Below are positions 28,220 to 36,690 of a DNA stretch of 38,985 bases, piece by piece. The DNA comes from Azoarcus sp. (GTDB lineage: Bacteria > Pseudomonadota > Gammaproteobacteria > Burkholderiales > Rhodocyclaceae). Position 1 is the first letter of the stretch, and every line of letters begins with the position of its first letter. A program made the position numbers and the translations under genes. The notes below the pieces were generated by a model. That model saw only the letters and a program-made list of their open reading frames with translations, was not told the origin of the DNA and did not search any database. Location of the stretch: positions 1-38,985 of the forward strand of contig JAISPJ010000066.1 in assembly GCA_031274995.1 (NCBI GenBank). Reading direction: 5' to 3'.

Positions 28220-29614
28220 GTGAACATCATCATTCTTGGTGCCGGGCAGGTCGGTTCATCCGTTGCGGAAGGATTGGTTTCCGAGGCCAACGACATCACC
28301 CTTGTCGATACCGACGCAGAAGAACTAGCCGAGCTGCGAAACCGTTTCGAGGTGCGCACCGTGTGCGGCAATGCCGCATCGCCTTCGGTGCTGCGCGAGG
28401 CAGGCGCCGACAATGCCGACCTGCTGATTGCCGTAACCCAGTCCGATCAGACAAACCTGTGCGCCTGCAAGATTGCCCGCACACTTTTCAACCTGCCGAC
28501 ACGCATCGCCCGCCTGCGCTCGTCCGACTACGCTGAACACCCGGAATTGCTGGATAACAGCAATTTCGCGGTAGATTTTTCCATCTGCCCGGAACAGATC
28601 GTCACCGATTCCATTCGTCGCCTGATTGATTTTCCAGAGGCGCTACAGGTGCTTGATTTTGCCGAAGGCCTGCTCAGCCTCACCAGCGTCGTCGCGCGTG
28701 AAGGCAACCCGCTGGTTGGCAGTCCGATGGTCGATCTGCACGCCCGGTTGCTCCAGATGAATGCGCACATTGCGGCAATTTATCGTGAGGACCATCCCAT
28801 CGTGCCTTCCGGCAAGACCGTCATCATGCCGGGCGATGAAGTCTTCTGTCTTGCCGCAAAGCATCATATCCGCGCTCTCATTCAGGGCCTGCGTGGCGCA
28901 TCTCTCCCCATGCGGCGGATCATGATCGCCGGCGGCGGCAATATCGGCTCCCGTCTGGCGACTTCGCTCGATAGCGATTTCAACGTCAAGCTCATCGAAA
29001 TCGATGCCCGCCGCGCCGAGAAGCTGGCAGTCAGCCTGCAAAACACATTGGTTCTGCACGGCAACGTCACCGACGAAAAATTGCTCGAAAGCGAAGGGAT
29101 CGACGAAACCGACTTGTTCGTTGCGCTGACAAATGATGAAGAAGACAACATCATGTCGGCCACGCTCGCCAAGCGTATGGGGGCGCGCCACACATTGGCG
29201 CTCGTCAACCGCAAGAGCTACGTTGGCTTGGTTGAGGGCGGCCTGATCGATATCGTCATTTCACCCGCGCAGGATTCCATCGGCGTATTGCTGGCCCATG
29301 TCCGCCGGGGAGATGTCGTCGCCGTGCACAGCCTGCGACGTGGAGCGGCAGAGGCGCTCGAAATCGTCGCGCATGGACAACGCAAGCATTCCAAGGTGGT
29401 CGGGCGTACCATCAGAGAGATTTCCCTGCCCGAAGGGGTCACGATCAATGCCATCGTGCGCGAAACGCCTGATGCGGATGAAGGCCACAAGGTCATCATT
29501 CCAGACGATGAATCGGTGATCGAAACCGGGGATCATGTCATTGTCTTTTGCCCGAGCAAGAACCTGGTGAAAAAAGTCGAGAAGCTGTTTCAGGTCGGCT
29601 TCACCTTTCTTTAG
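28220..29614 (+). CDS. trkA: Trk potassium uptake system regulatory protein TrkA
   Basis: TrkA is the cytosolic NAD(H)/ATP-binding regulator of the Trk potassium channel. The 464-residue product has two tandem RCK units: a first Rossmann motif at MNIIILGAGQVGSSVAEGL and a second at about 236 (IMIAGGGNIGSRLATSL), each followed by its RCK-C subdomain. Acidic ligand residues at strand ends (TLVDTDAEELAEL, KLIEIDARRAEKL) are kept. The start is GTG 28220, chosen because the Rossmann strand begins directly after it. A TAGAAT at about 28180 may be the -10. The trkH ATG follows the TAG with no spacer. The pair co-functions with the gene below. Confidence 0.95.
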   Translation: MNIIILGAGQVGSSVAEGLVSEANDITLVDTDAEELAELRNRFEVRTVCGNAASPSVLREAGADNADLLIAVTQSDQTNLCACKIARTLFNLPTRIARLRSSDYAEHPELLDNSNFAVDFSICPEQIVTDSIRRLIDFPEALQVLDFAEGLLSLTSVVAREGNPLVGSPMVDLHARLLQMNAHIAAIYREDHPIVPSGKTVIMPGDEVFCLAAKHHIRALIQGLRGASLPMRRIMIAGGGNIGSRLATSLDSDFNVKLIEIDARRAEKLAVSLQNTLVLHGNVTDEKLLESEGIDETDLFVALTNDEEDNIMSATLAKRMGARHTLALVNRKSYVGLVEGGLIDIVISPAQDSIGVLLAHVRRGDVVAVHSLRRGAAEALEIVAHGQRKHSKVVGRTIREISLPEGVTINAIVRETPDADEGHKVIIPDDESVIETGDHVIVFCPSKNLVKKVEKLFQVGFTFL

Positions 29615-31093
29615 ATGCCGCGCATTCCGATCCGCGCCTATTGCGCGCCGCTCAACGCTCTTGGCCTGATCATCGCCATTTTCGGGTTGCTGATGCTGTT
29701 CCCGCTTCTGGTATCCAAATACCTGGAAGATGGCGCGGACAGAGCCTTCGATCTAGCCCTTCTCGTAACCTTTTTCAGCGGTGTGGCGCTCTTTGCCTTG
29801 ACCTTTCGTCACCGCCGTAACTTGAGGGTGCATGACGGCTTTTTTCTTGTTGCAACGACCTGGCTGGTACTGCCCGTATTCGGCGCCTTGCCGTTGTTGG
29901 CGCAATTGCCCGCACTTCCGGTCATCAAGGCATATTTCGAAGCCACCTCCGGGCTGACCGCCACCGGCGCAACCGTGCTCACCGGGATCGACAATCTGCC
30001 CGTGTCGATCAACCTGTGGCGCACCTTCCTGCACTGGATTGGCGGAATGGGGATCATCGTCCTGGTGGTGGCCATCCTGCCGTTGCTGGGCATCGGCGGG
30101 CGGCAGCTTTTCAAGGCCGAAATCCCCACACCGATGAAGGAGAGCAGCCTTACTCCCCGTATCACCGAAACCGCCAAGGGGCTATGGGGCACTTACATCC
30201 TGCTCACCCTGGGATGTGGCTTGGCGCTGTGGCTGACGGGGTTGGGCGGGTGGGATGCGCTCATCACGGCTTTCTCGGTCGTGGGGCTGGGCGGCTTTTC
30301 CAACCACGACGCTTCGCTGGCCTGGTACGACAGCGCCACGGTCGAACTGGTGATTATGGTTTTCGCGCTTGCCTCGGCGTTGAATTTTGCGACGCATTAC
30401 CTCGCGCTCTCACGGCGCTCGTTCGCGCCTTACCGGCGCGACCCTGAAATCCCGTTTTTCTTTGGCGTGCTGGCGTTCAGCATCATTTTGCTGGTGGCTT
30501 ACCTGATGCGGAGCGACATCGATGCCGGTACAGGGTTTTTCAGCCTTCTGCGCCGCGTGAGTTTTCACGTGATCTCGATGTCGACCACGCTCGGGCTGAC
30601 CACGACAGACTTTACCCTATGGCCGGTGTTCGCGCAGCTCTGGTTGCTTTTCCTTGGCAGTTTCATGGCCTGTTCCGGTTCAGCGGGCGGCGGCATCAAA
30701 ATGATGCGCGCAATCATCCTCTACAAGCAGGTATGGCGTGAATTCATCCGCGCACTGCACCCGAACGCCGTGCGCCCGGTAAGGCTCTCCGGCCAGCCCG
30801 TAGGAGAAGGGGTGCTACATGCCGTGCTCGGTTTCAGTTTCATGTACATGATAAGCATTGCCGCGCTGACCCTGCTGTTGACGGCAAGCGGCCTGGAACT
30901 CGTCACCGCCTTTTCAGCCGTCGTCACCTGCCTCAACAATACCGGCCCCGGCATCGGCTCGATTGGCCCTTCTTCCACTTTCCAGAGTTTTGGCGATTTT
31001 CAAACAACCGTCCTCGCCTTCACGATGATCCTGGGGCGACTGGAAATCTTTACGTTACTGGTGGTATTTACACCGGCATTTTGGCGACGGTGA
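29615..31093 (+). CDS. trkH: Trk potassium transporter membrane subunit TrkH
   Basis: TrkH is the potassium-translocating inner-membrane subunit. The 492-residue length is standard and the sequence is strongly hydrophobic with four selectivity-filter loops: EATSGLTATGATVL in the first, then TAFSVVGLGGFSNHD, ISMSTTLGLTTTDF, and FSAVVTCLNNTGPGIG. FLHWIGGMGIIVLVVAILPL and FLGSFMACSGSAGGGIKMMR are hallmark pieces; the latter helps form the intramembrane gate. Directly downstream of trkA (stop and start adjacent), so both subunits are made together. A short T-loop hairpin (TCCGGTT...AACCGGA, 31144-31165) follows in the gap but its T run lies in the loop, so it is not a standard terminator. Confidence 0.96.
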   Translation: MPRIPIRAYCAPLNALGLIIAIFGLLMLFPLLVSKYLEDGADRAFDLALLVTFFSGVALFALTFRHRRNLRVHDGFFLVATTWLVLPVFGALPLLAQLPALPVIKAYFEATSGLTATGATVLTGIDNLPVSINLWRTFLHWIGGMGIIVLVVAILPLLGIGGRQLFKAEIPTPMKESSLTPRITETAKGLWGTYILLTLGCGLALWLTGLGGWDALITAFSVVGLGGFSNHDASLAWYDSATVELVIMVFALASALNFATHYLALSRRSFAPYRRDPEIPFFFGVLAFSIILLVAYLMRSDIDAGTGFFSLLRRVSFHVISMSTTLGLTTTDFTLWPVFAQLWLLFLGSFMACSGSAGGGIKMMRAIILYKQVWREFIRALHPNAVRPVRLSGQPVGEGVLHAVLGFSFMYMISIAALTLLLTASGLELVTAFSAVVTCLNNTGPGIGSIGPSSTFQSFGDFQTTVLAFTMILGRLEIFTLLVVFTPAFWRR

Positions 31094-31324
31094 GCGGGCC
31101 AGGTTATTGCCATCCCGCCATGTTGAGGGCTGCGGCCATGCTTTCCGGTTTTTTTTTGAACCGGAGGAACAGAAATCGCTCAATCAAGCGTTTTTTTTCT
31201 GGAATTGTTATTACCACTCTCCCGATACGGTGCACCATTATTCGGCAATATTGATACAATCAGCGAAGATAAAAGACAGCGCAACGGCCACCAGGTTGCG
31301 ACTTTCGCGTAAGGAGCCCCCAAC

Positions 31325-31990
31325 ATGGAACACATCGAACCCCTTGTCCACCCGCAAGTTCAGACGCTGGCAACGAACCGGCTTATCCGCAACACTTACA
31401 CCCTGCTTGCGCTGACGTTGGCGTTCTCGGCCATGATGGCCGGCGTGTCGATTCTCTTCCGTTTCCCGTTCATCAGCCCGTGGGTCACGCTGCTCGGGTA
31501 TTTTGGGCTACTGTTTCTGACCACCAAATTCCGCAACAGCGGCATGGGCATCGTATGCGTGTTCGCGCTTACCGGCTTCATGGGTTTGACGCTGGGGCCG
31601 ATCCTGTCGCTCTACCTCGCCACGGCACACGGTTCTCAGTTGGTCATGCAGGCGCTGGGCGCGACCGCAGTCATCTTTTTCGCGCTTTCCGCCTACGCGC
31701 TCGTTACCCGCAAGGATTTTTCCTTCATGGGCGGGTTTCTTTGCGTCGGCGTGCTGGTGGCATTCCTCGCCGGACTGGCTGCGTTTGTCTTCAACATGCC
31801 TACATTGTCGCTGGCGGTATCGGCGGCTTTTGTTCTGCTGAGTTCGGGCATCATTCTTTGGCAGACCAGCGAAATCGTCAACGGCGGCGAAACCAATTAC
31901 ATCATGGCTACCGTTACGCTTTATGTACAGGTCTACAACCTCTTCATGAGCCTGCTGCACCTGTTGGGCGTATTCAGCGGCGACGATTGA
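31325..31990 (+). CDS. Bax inhibitor-1/YccA family membrane protein
   Basis: This 221-residue polytopic protein has about seven hydrophobic helices and the family landmarks NRLIRNTYTLLALTLAFSAM at the N-terminus, FALTGFMGLTLGPILSLYL, and the C-terminal GGETNYIMATVTLYVQVYNLFMSLLHLLG. Escherichia coli YccA of this family binds and inhibits the FtsH protease; other members act as pH-dependent calcium leak channels. AAGGAG precedes the ATG. The gene ends 9 bases before the convergent GNAT gene. The 231-base gap to trkH holds T-rich stretches and the T-loop hairpin noted under trkH, with TACAAT (about 31254) as a possible -10. Confidence 0.92.
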   Translation: MEHIEPLVHPQVQTLATNRLIRNTYTLLALTLAFSAMMAGVSILFRFPFISPWVTLLGYFGLLFLTTKFRNSGMGIVCVFALTGFMGLTLGPILSLYLATAHGSQLVMQALGATAVIFFALSAYALVTRKDFSFMGGFLCVGVLVAFLAGLAAFVFNMPTLSLAVSAAFVLLSSGIILWQTSEIVNGGETNYIMATVTLYVQVYNLFMSLLHLLGVFSGDD

Positions 31991-31999
31991 TCCGGCGTT

Positions 32000-32494
32000 T
32001 CACAGCGTTTTTTCCATGATGTAATCATCCATCACAAAGCCGTTGCCGATATCGGTAACGGTTTTGTCGCGTACACGAAAACCGTACTGTGTGTAAGCGT
32101 GGATGCCCTGTTCGTTTTGTTTGTTGACGGCCAGGATCATGGCGGAAAAGCCCCGCTCGCGGGCGAGCGTGGCGACATGGTTGACCAGCGCCGCGCCGAT
32201 GCCCTTGCGCTGCATGTCCGGGTGAATGTAGAGCTTGTCGAGTTTGAATTCGCCCTTGTGAATTTCGCAGGCGGCAAATCCGGCGAGAATGCCGTCCAGA
32301 CAAGCCTGGCGCAGCCATTTTTGCGGGTCTCCGGCCTCAGTGCGCAGGCGCGCATGATCGTAACGTTGCGCCAGCATGTAGTCGATTTGTTCGGGCGAGA
32401 GGATATTGGCGTAGGCATTGAGCCATGTCGTTCTGGCGAGGCTGGCAATGGCGGGAACATCATCCGGTGTGATGGGACGGATGTCGATGGACAT
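32000..32494 (-). CDS. GNAT family N-acetyltransferase
   Basis: This 164-residue protein is a single GNAT domain: IDIRPITPDDVPAIASLART at the start, the strand KLDKLYIHPDMQRKGIGAAL with the acetyl-CoA P-loop QRKGIG, LVNHVATLARERGFSAMILAV, and YTQYGFRVRDKTVTDIGNGF near the end. It acetylates an amine of unknown identity. ATG at 32494 (minus) has GGAGAG upstream; the same frame stays open further upstream across rpmE but that part is not real. It sits behind the rpmE terminator and converges on the BI-1 gene. Confidence 0.88.
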   Translation of the reverse strand: MSIDIRPITPDDVPAIASLARTTWLNAYANILSPEQIDYMLAQRYDHARLRTEAGDPQKWLRQACLDGILAGFAACEIHKGEFKLDKLYIHPDMQRKGIGAALVNHVATLARERGFSAMILAVNKQNEQGIHAYTQYGFRVRDKTVTDIGNGFVMDDYIMEKTL

Positions 32495-32513
32495 GAGGCT
32501 CTCCGTAAAAAGC

Positions 32514-32543
32514 AAAAAAAAAGCAGCCCGGGCCGCTTTTTTT
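32514..32543 (-). terminator. Rho-independent terminator after rpmE
   Basis: A tract of As (32514-32522), a GC-rich hairpin core with a palindromic GCCCGGGC (32526-32533) and one A/C mismatch, and seven Ts (32537-32543). Read on the minus strand it follows the rpmE stop by 25 bases and ends in a T run. It separates rpmE from the GNAT gene. Confidence 0.8.
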
Positions 32544-32568
32544 AAAAAACCCCTTGCTCGCGGGCGGT

Positions 32569-32790
32569 TTATTTGCCCGGGCGCGTGATATTGCCGTATT
32601 TCTGCCGGAAGCGTTCGACGCGGCCTGCGGTGTCGACGATCTTCTGCTTGCCGGTATAGAACGGGTGGCAGGAGGAGCACACTTCGACGTGCAGTTCGGA
32701 CTTGCCGAGCGTCGAACGGGTCACGATCGTATTGCCGCAGGAGCAGGTGATGGCAACGTCCTTGTACTGGGGGTGAATGTCCGCTTTCAT
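32569..32790 (-). CDS. rpmE: Ribosomal protein bL31, zinc-binding type
   Basis: This 73-residue protein reads [20 protein letters not shown] and continues with [19 protein letters not shown] and VERFRQKYG. The four cysteines C16, C18, C38 and C41 make it the zinc-binding (C+) form, not the C-minus paralogue induced in zinc shortage. It is transcribed away from the TrmB-like gene; the 103-base gap between their starts must hold both promoters. A terminator follows. Confidence 0.97.
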   Translation of the reverse strand: MKADIHPQYKDVAITCSCGNTIVTRSTLGKSELHVEVCSSCHPFYTGKQKIVDTAGRVERFRQKYGNITRPGK

Positions 32791-32893
32791 GGTAAATCCT
32801 GGCTTGGGCGGCGATTGTGGCCACCCTGTTAAAATTGAGGTCTATCATTATCCCCAAACGTGCGCCCTTTTGCAATAAACGCATGGAGAACCT

Positions 32894-33571
32894 GTGAGCT
32901 ATGCCAATTCACGCATTCCGGTGAGTGCCCAGCAAGGTGTGCACGAACATCTGACGGAGCGGGTGCGTACCCATCTCGCCGATCCGTTCCGCAAACCGAT
33001 TGCCGACGTCAACCGCGTGGCCCGCGACCATGCGCTGGCTGGATGGGACGGCCGTGCGCCTCTGATCCTCGATGCCGGTTGCGGAGTGGGACACAGTACG
33101 ATTGAGCTGGCGCGTACATTTCCCGGGCATTGGGTAATGGGTGTCGATCAGTCGGAAGATCGCTTGCAAAGGCGCAAACCTTACCCGGAGGCGCTGTTGC
33201 CGACGAACATGGTTTTTGTGCGCGCCAACCTGATTGATTTCTGGCGACTGCTTGTCGATGACGGCTTGCGGCTGGCGCGGCACTACATTCTTTATCCCAA
33301 TCCTTGGCCAAAAATCGGGCATCTTGGACGACGTTGGCCCGCGCATCCGGTATTCCCGTTCATTCTCCGTCTCGGCGGTGTGCTCGAATGTCGCAGCAAC
33401 TGGCCGGTTTATGTGGCCGAGTTCGCCCTGGCCCTGGAACTGGCGCTTGGCCGCCCGGTGGCGTGGGAGACGTTCGAGGCCGCGCGTCCACTGACACCGT
33501 TTGAACGCAAATATAATGATTCGGGGCAACCCCTGTATCGTTTGGGTATCGATATCGATGAGCAATCCTGA
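32894..33571 (+). CDS. TrmB-like SAM-dependent methyltransferase (divergent)
   Basis: This 225-residue protein has a class I SAM fold with motif I LILDAGCGVGHS and the acidic GVDQSEDR at the end of strand 2. Segments in the order of TrmB follow: YILYPNPWPK (TrmB has PDPW), CRSNWPVYVAEF (TrmB has TDW) and RPLTPFERKYNDSG (TrmB has TKFE). TrmB makes 7-methylguanosine 46 in tRNA. Here both conserved aspartates are replaced by asparagine (N136 and N169), while the T201/E204 pair is kept. It may be a paralogue with another substrate. GTG 32894 has GGAGA upstream. The next gene overlaps its end by 14 bases. Confidence 0.75.
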   Translation: MSYANSRIPVSAQQGVHEHLTERVRTHLADPFRKPIADVNRVARDHALAGWDGRAPLILDAGCGVGHSTIELARTFPGHWVMGVDQSEDRLQRRKPYPEALLPTNMVFVRANLIDFWRLLVDDGLRLARHYILYPNPWPKIGHLGRRWPAHPVFPFILRLGGVLECRSNWPVYVAEFALALELALGRPVAWETFEAARPLTPFERKYNDSGQPLYRLGIDIDEQS

Positions 33572-34286
33572 CCCCTCTCCCTTGTTACTCAGTGATGAAG
33601 AAATGGATGCCCTGGAGGCGATCCTTGTCTCGGAGGCCGTGCCGGAAGACTGCATGGATCTTGAAGTGCTCGATGGTTTTCTGGCGGGCGTGCTTCTGTC
33701 GCCCGCGGTGATCGGGCGCGAACGCTGGTTGCCGGAAGTCTGGTCGGCACACGGAACCGCAGATTTTGGCGCGGGCGATGGCGTGCGGCGTGCAATCCGG
33801 CTCGTGCTGGCCTACTACAACGAGATGGCTACCACGCTCGGGCGTGAAAGTGAAAATCCCGGCACGAACGGGCGTTGGGAGCCGTTTTGTTTTGCCGTCG
33901 AAGAAGGCGATGACTCGCCGGGAATCGGCGAGGGGTGGATCGACGGCTTCATGAATGGGCTCGAACTGTGGCCCGAGGATTGGCAGGCAGGGCTTTCCAT
34001 CGAAATCGCCGACGACGTGCAGAATACCTTGCAGCGAATTATCGCTCCGTGGGAAGGTGGCGAAGCCGACACCGCCGACAACGAAACGCGGCTTGGCTGG
34101 CTGGAGGCTGCGGGCGAGGCGGTCAACCGCATTTTTTTGCGTTGGCGCTCCATCGGTCTGTCGGCGCCCAAACCGGTTGAACCGGGAGCGCCATCTTCAT
34201 CCTCGCCAAAAGCGGGACGGAACATCCTTTGTTCCTGCGGCAGCGGAAAGAAGTACAAAAAATGCTGTGGAGCCGATCATGGTTAA
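33558..34286 (+). CDS. UPF0149 (YecA/YgfB-like) protein with C-terminal SEC-C zinc motif
   Basis: This 242-residue protein has an N-terminal UPF0149 domain (LSDEEMDALEAILV, MDLEVLDGFLAGVLLSP, GWIDGFMNGLELWPEDW) and a C-terminal SEC-C metal-binding motif ILCSCGSGKKYKKCCG, as in YecA. The SEC-C module resembles the SecA tail that binds zinc or iron and contacts ribosomes or SecB; YecA-like proteins have been linked to ribosomes. A serine-rich linker (APSSSSPKAG) joins the parts. ATG 33558 starts inside the TrmB-like gene, overlapping by 14 bases, so translational coupling is likely. The frame stays open upstream to 33501 without homology. A 54-base gap with two short repeats of GCGAGAG precedes the next gene. 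Confidence 0.87.
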   Translation: MSNPDPSPLLLSDEEMDALEAILVSEAVPEDCMDLEVLDGFLAGVLLSPAVIGRERWLPEVWSAHGTADFGAGDGVRRAIRLVLAYYNEMATTLGRESENPGTNGRWEPFCFAVEEGDDSPGIGEGWIDGFMNGLELWPEDWQAGLSIEIADDVQNTLQRIIAPWEGGEADTADNETRLGWLEAAGEAVNRIFLRWRSIGLSAPKPVEPGAPSSSSPKAGRNILCSCGSGKKYKKCCGADHG

Positions 34287-34340
34287 GCGCGGATCAAGCA
34301 CAGAGCGAGAGTTCGAGATGATTCACAGCGAGAGCCGCTG

Positions 34341-35516
34341 ATGCCCTCATCGACAACATTCATCCTGCGGGCAGTACTGCTGTCCCCTGCGTATGTCGGA
34401 ACCATCGCGCCCTGCGATCTTTTCGATGGAAACGGGAGCCTGTTGTTGCGCGAAGGCGCACTTATCAGTGAAAACATCCAGAAAAAACTGGGCAACCGCC
34501 GTCTGTTCTGCAATGCCCAACAAGCTACGGCAATCTTGACCGACAATCCCTTGCGCGCGCTGACGGTCATCGGCAAGAAATTATCCGTGGCCGATACGGC
34601 GCTAAGCGCGAATGGCATTTTCAGTGTCGAGGCGTGCGAGGAACTCGCCGAATCTGTCTATTTGAACTGGCAATTTGACCCCGATGCCTGTATCGGCTTC
34701 ATGCGCTTGGCCAACCCCGGCACACCGAGCGTATGCCAGGCAATTCTGGCGGCCCTCTTCGTTGCCGAACTGGGTGTCGCGCACGCGTTTACCCGTCATG
34801 AAGTTGTCAGCCTGATTGGTTCGGCGCTGACGATGAACCTGGGAAGCATGACGTTGCACAACGAAATGGCGGAACTTGCGGGGCCGTTGCCCCATTCGTT
34901 CCGACAGTTGGTCGTGAAGCACCCGAATCAGGCTGCCGAAATCCTGCTGGACATCGGTGTTCCCCAAGTCTGGTCACGCGCGGTGCTGCAACACCATGAG
35001 AACCTCAACGGCAGCGGCTATCCCAACGGGCTTGCCAGGGGCAATATTACCCTGGAAGCGCGCATGTTGCGGCTGGTCGACATTTTCGCCGCCCGCCAGC
35101 GCGTGCGTCGGGGACGCGGCCCCCTGTACTGGAGCATGTCCCGTGCGCGTAGCCTGCCCGGGCTGACCGAGCAGATTTTCGGGGACGATCTCGATGTGCT
35201 CGACATCAGTCTGGCGCGCCTCCTGATGGGGCGGCTTGGCCTGTTCCCGCCCGGCAGTGTCGTGCGCCTGTCCAACGGCGAAATGGCCATTGTCAGCCGT
35301 CGTTCCTGCGATCTCGTGCGCGACATGACGCTTGCCCCGCGCGAAGTCTGGACGTTCCTCGATGCCAACGGGCATCCATGCCCTGTCCCGCGAGCGCGCC
35401 GCATCAGTCGCGTGGGTACGCACGATTTCCGCATCCTTGCCTATGCCCACGATGATTTACCCCGCCTGCCGCCCTATGATTGGCCCATAGTCTGGGGCTA
35501 CCAAAGTCAAGCGTAG
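34341..35516 (+). CDS. HD-GYP-like protein with degenerate metal site
   Basis: This 391-residue protein has a central domain that follows the HD-GYP order. Where HD-GYP enzymes read HDIGK it reads MNLGS (M165, N166). The next histidine is kept in VVKHPNQAAEIL. HHENLNGSGYPNGL (H218, H219, E220) matches the HHE..DG.GYP motif except Asn for the Asp, and LVDIFAARQ keeps the first aspartate only. Canonical HD-GYP proteins hydrolyse cyclic-di-GMP; loss of the HD pair suggests a non-catalytic binding or scaffold protein. The N-terminal 120 residues (YVGTIAPCDLFDGNGSLLLR) and the C-terminal 110 have PilZ- or receptor-like hydrophilic character but no domain I can name. It lies directly ahead of the str operon, where rpoC would often be. 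Confidence 0.75.
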   Translation: MPSSTTFILRAVLLSPAYVGTIAPCDLFDGNGSLLLREGALISENIQKKLGNRRLFCNAQQATAILTDNPLRALTVIGKKLSVADTALSANGIFSVEACEELAESVYLNWQFDPDACIGFMRLANPGTPSVCQAILAALFVAELGVAHAFTRHEVVSLIGSALTMNLGSMTLHNEMAELAGPLPHSFRQLVVKHPNQAAEILLDIGVPQVWSRAVLQHHENLNGSGYPNGLARGNITLEARMLRLVDIFAARQRVRRGRGPLYWSMSRARSLPGLTEQIFGDDLDVLDISLARLLMGRLGLFPPGSVVRLSNGEMAIVSRRSCDLVRDMTLAPREVWTFLDANGHPCPVPRARRISRVGTHDFRILAYAHDDLPRLPPYDWPIVWGYQSQA

Positions 35517-35556
35517 CAACGGCTCCCGGCAGCGTCTTCGATGCCGGCCCGTCCCA

Positions 35557-35580
35557 TTTCGCATGTATTTTCGCATGTAT
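35557..35580. repeat. 12-bp perfect tandem duplication
   Basis: TTTCGCATGTAT occurs twice back to back (35557-35568, 35569-35580) in the 242-base gap between the HD-GYP-like gene and rpsL. The same gap has TTGACA at 35663-35668 but no well-spaced -10. The duplication may be a tandem operator or a slippage product. Confidence 0.7.
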
Positions 35581-35758
35581 GTTTCTTGCGGGCTTGTCGC
35601 TACTTGCTCACAGAACGTTGACTCTGGAAGCCGTGTGTTATACCCTCCTCCTCCTTTTGTGGTTGACAAACCGCAGTTGGCGCAGTTGGCCACAATCTGG
35701 AATCAATCGCCGAAGCGGCCTGTGGTAGGCTGCCCCGGTTTTTTTGGAATCTTTAAGT

Positions 35759-36136
35759 ATGCCGACAATTAACCAGCTCGTTCGCAAGCCGCGACAGGTG
35801 GAAGAGATCAAGAGCAAAGTACCCGCGCTCGATGCGTGCCCGCAGAAGCGCGGTGTTTGCACCCGTGTCTATACAACGACGCCAAAAAAACCGAACTCCG
35901 CGCTGCGCAAGGTTGCCAAAGTGCGCCTGACCAACGGCTTCGAGGTCATCTCCTACATTGGCGGTGAAGGCCATAATCTGCAAGAGCACTCGGTGGTGCT
36001 GATTCGTGGTGGCCGCGTGAAGGATTTGCCGGGCGTGCGTTACCACATCGTGCGCGGTTCCCTCGACCTGCAAGGGGTGAAGGACCGCAGGCAGTCACGT
36101 TCCAAATACGGCGCCAAGCGTCCGAAGAAGGCCTGA
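35759..36136 (+). CDS. rpsL: Ribosomal protein uS12
   Basis: uS12 is the small-subunit protein at the decoding centre. The 125-residue product starts [12 protein letters not shown] and carries [17 protein letters not shown] and [18 protein letters not shown]43 and K88 are both lysine, the streptomycin-sensitive state, and D89 is the aspartate that RimO modifies in many bacteria. ATG 35759 is the family start; TTG 35744 upstream in frame is not. It heads the str operon, with rpsG 34 bases downstream. Confidence 0.98.
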   Translation: MPTINQLVRKPRQVEEIKSKVPALDACPQKRGVCTRVYTTTPKKPNSALRKVAKVRLTNGFEVISYIGGEGHNLQEHSVVLIRGGRVKDLPGVRYHIVRGSLDLQGVKDRRQSRSKYGAKRPKKA

Positions 36137-36170
36137 TCTGGCCGACGCATTTATCTGAGAGGTTGTTTCC

Positions 36171-36641
36171 ATGCCGCGTCGTCGCGAAGTCCCCAAACGT
36201 GAAATCCTGCCCGACCCCAAGTTCGCGTCGCAGGATGTCTCCAAGTTCATCAACGTCATCATGCACTCCGGCAAGAAGTCGGTGGCCGAGCGCATCGTCT
36301 ATGGCGCGTTCGAGCACATCACCTCCAAGGCGGGCAAGGATCCGCTGGAGGTGTTCTCCACTGCGGTTGCCAACGTGAAACCGGTTGTCGAGGTCAAGAG
36401 CCGCCGCGTCGGTGGCGCGAACTACCAGGTGCCGGTCGAGGTGCGCCCGTCCCGCCGCATGGCGCTGTCGATGCGCTGGCTGCGTGAAGCCGCGCGCAAA
36501 CGTGCTGAAAAATCGATGGCGCAGCGGCTGGCCGGCGAACTGCTCGAAGCGGCGGAAGGCCGTGGCGCGGCAATGAAGAAACGCGATGAAGTGCACCGGA
36601 TGGCCGAGGCCAACAAGGCATTCTCGCATTACCGGTTCTGA
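36171..36641 (+). CDS. rpsG: Ribosomal protein uS7
   Basis: uS7 nucleates assembly of the 30S head and in Escherichia coli represses translation of its own operon. The 156-residue length is standard. [18 protein letters not shown] begins it, followed by [40 protein letters not shown] and a C-terminal [22 protein letters not shown] ribosome site precedes the ATG. A hairpin with a short T run lies between it and fusA. Confidence 0.98.
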   Translation: MPRRREVPKREILPDPKFASQDVSKFINVIMHSGKKSVAERIVYGAFEHITSKAGKDPLEVFSTAVANVKPVVEVKSRRVGGANYQVPVEVRPSRRMALSMRWLREAARKRAEKSMAQRLAGELLEAAEGRGAAMKKRDEVHRMAEANKAFSHYRF

Positions 36642-36659
36642 TCGTCCCGATCAGTAACG

Positions 36660-36690
36660 AATCGGGCCCTGTGAAGGGCTCGATTGTTTT
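36660..36690 (+). terminator. Hairpin between rpsG and fusA, terminator- or attenuator-like
   Basis: AATCGGGCCCT (36660-36670), loop GTGA, AGGGCTCGATT (36675-36685): an 11-bp stem with one G-T pair, followed by GTTTT. It lies 18 bases past the rpsG stop and 55 bases before fusA. It could lower read-through into fusA-tuf, or shape mRNA ends. No fresh promoter for fusA is evident after it. Confidence 0.6.

Noticed and set aside
30565-30578. Second parS-like sequence TTTTCACGTGATCT in trkH
   Set aside because: Only the central part matches and the palindrome is broken; it lies in coding sequence.
32495-32884. N-terminal extension of the GNAT gene across rpmE
   Set aside because: This frame runs over rpmE and its terminator; ATG 32494 with a good ribosome site begins the real domain.
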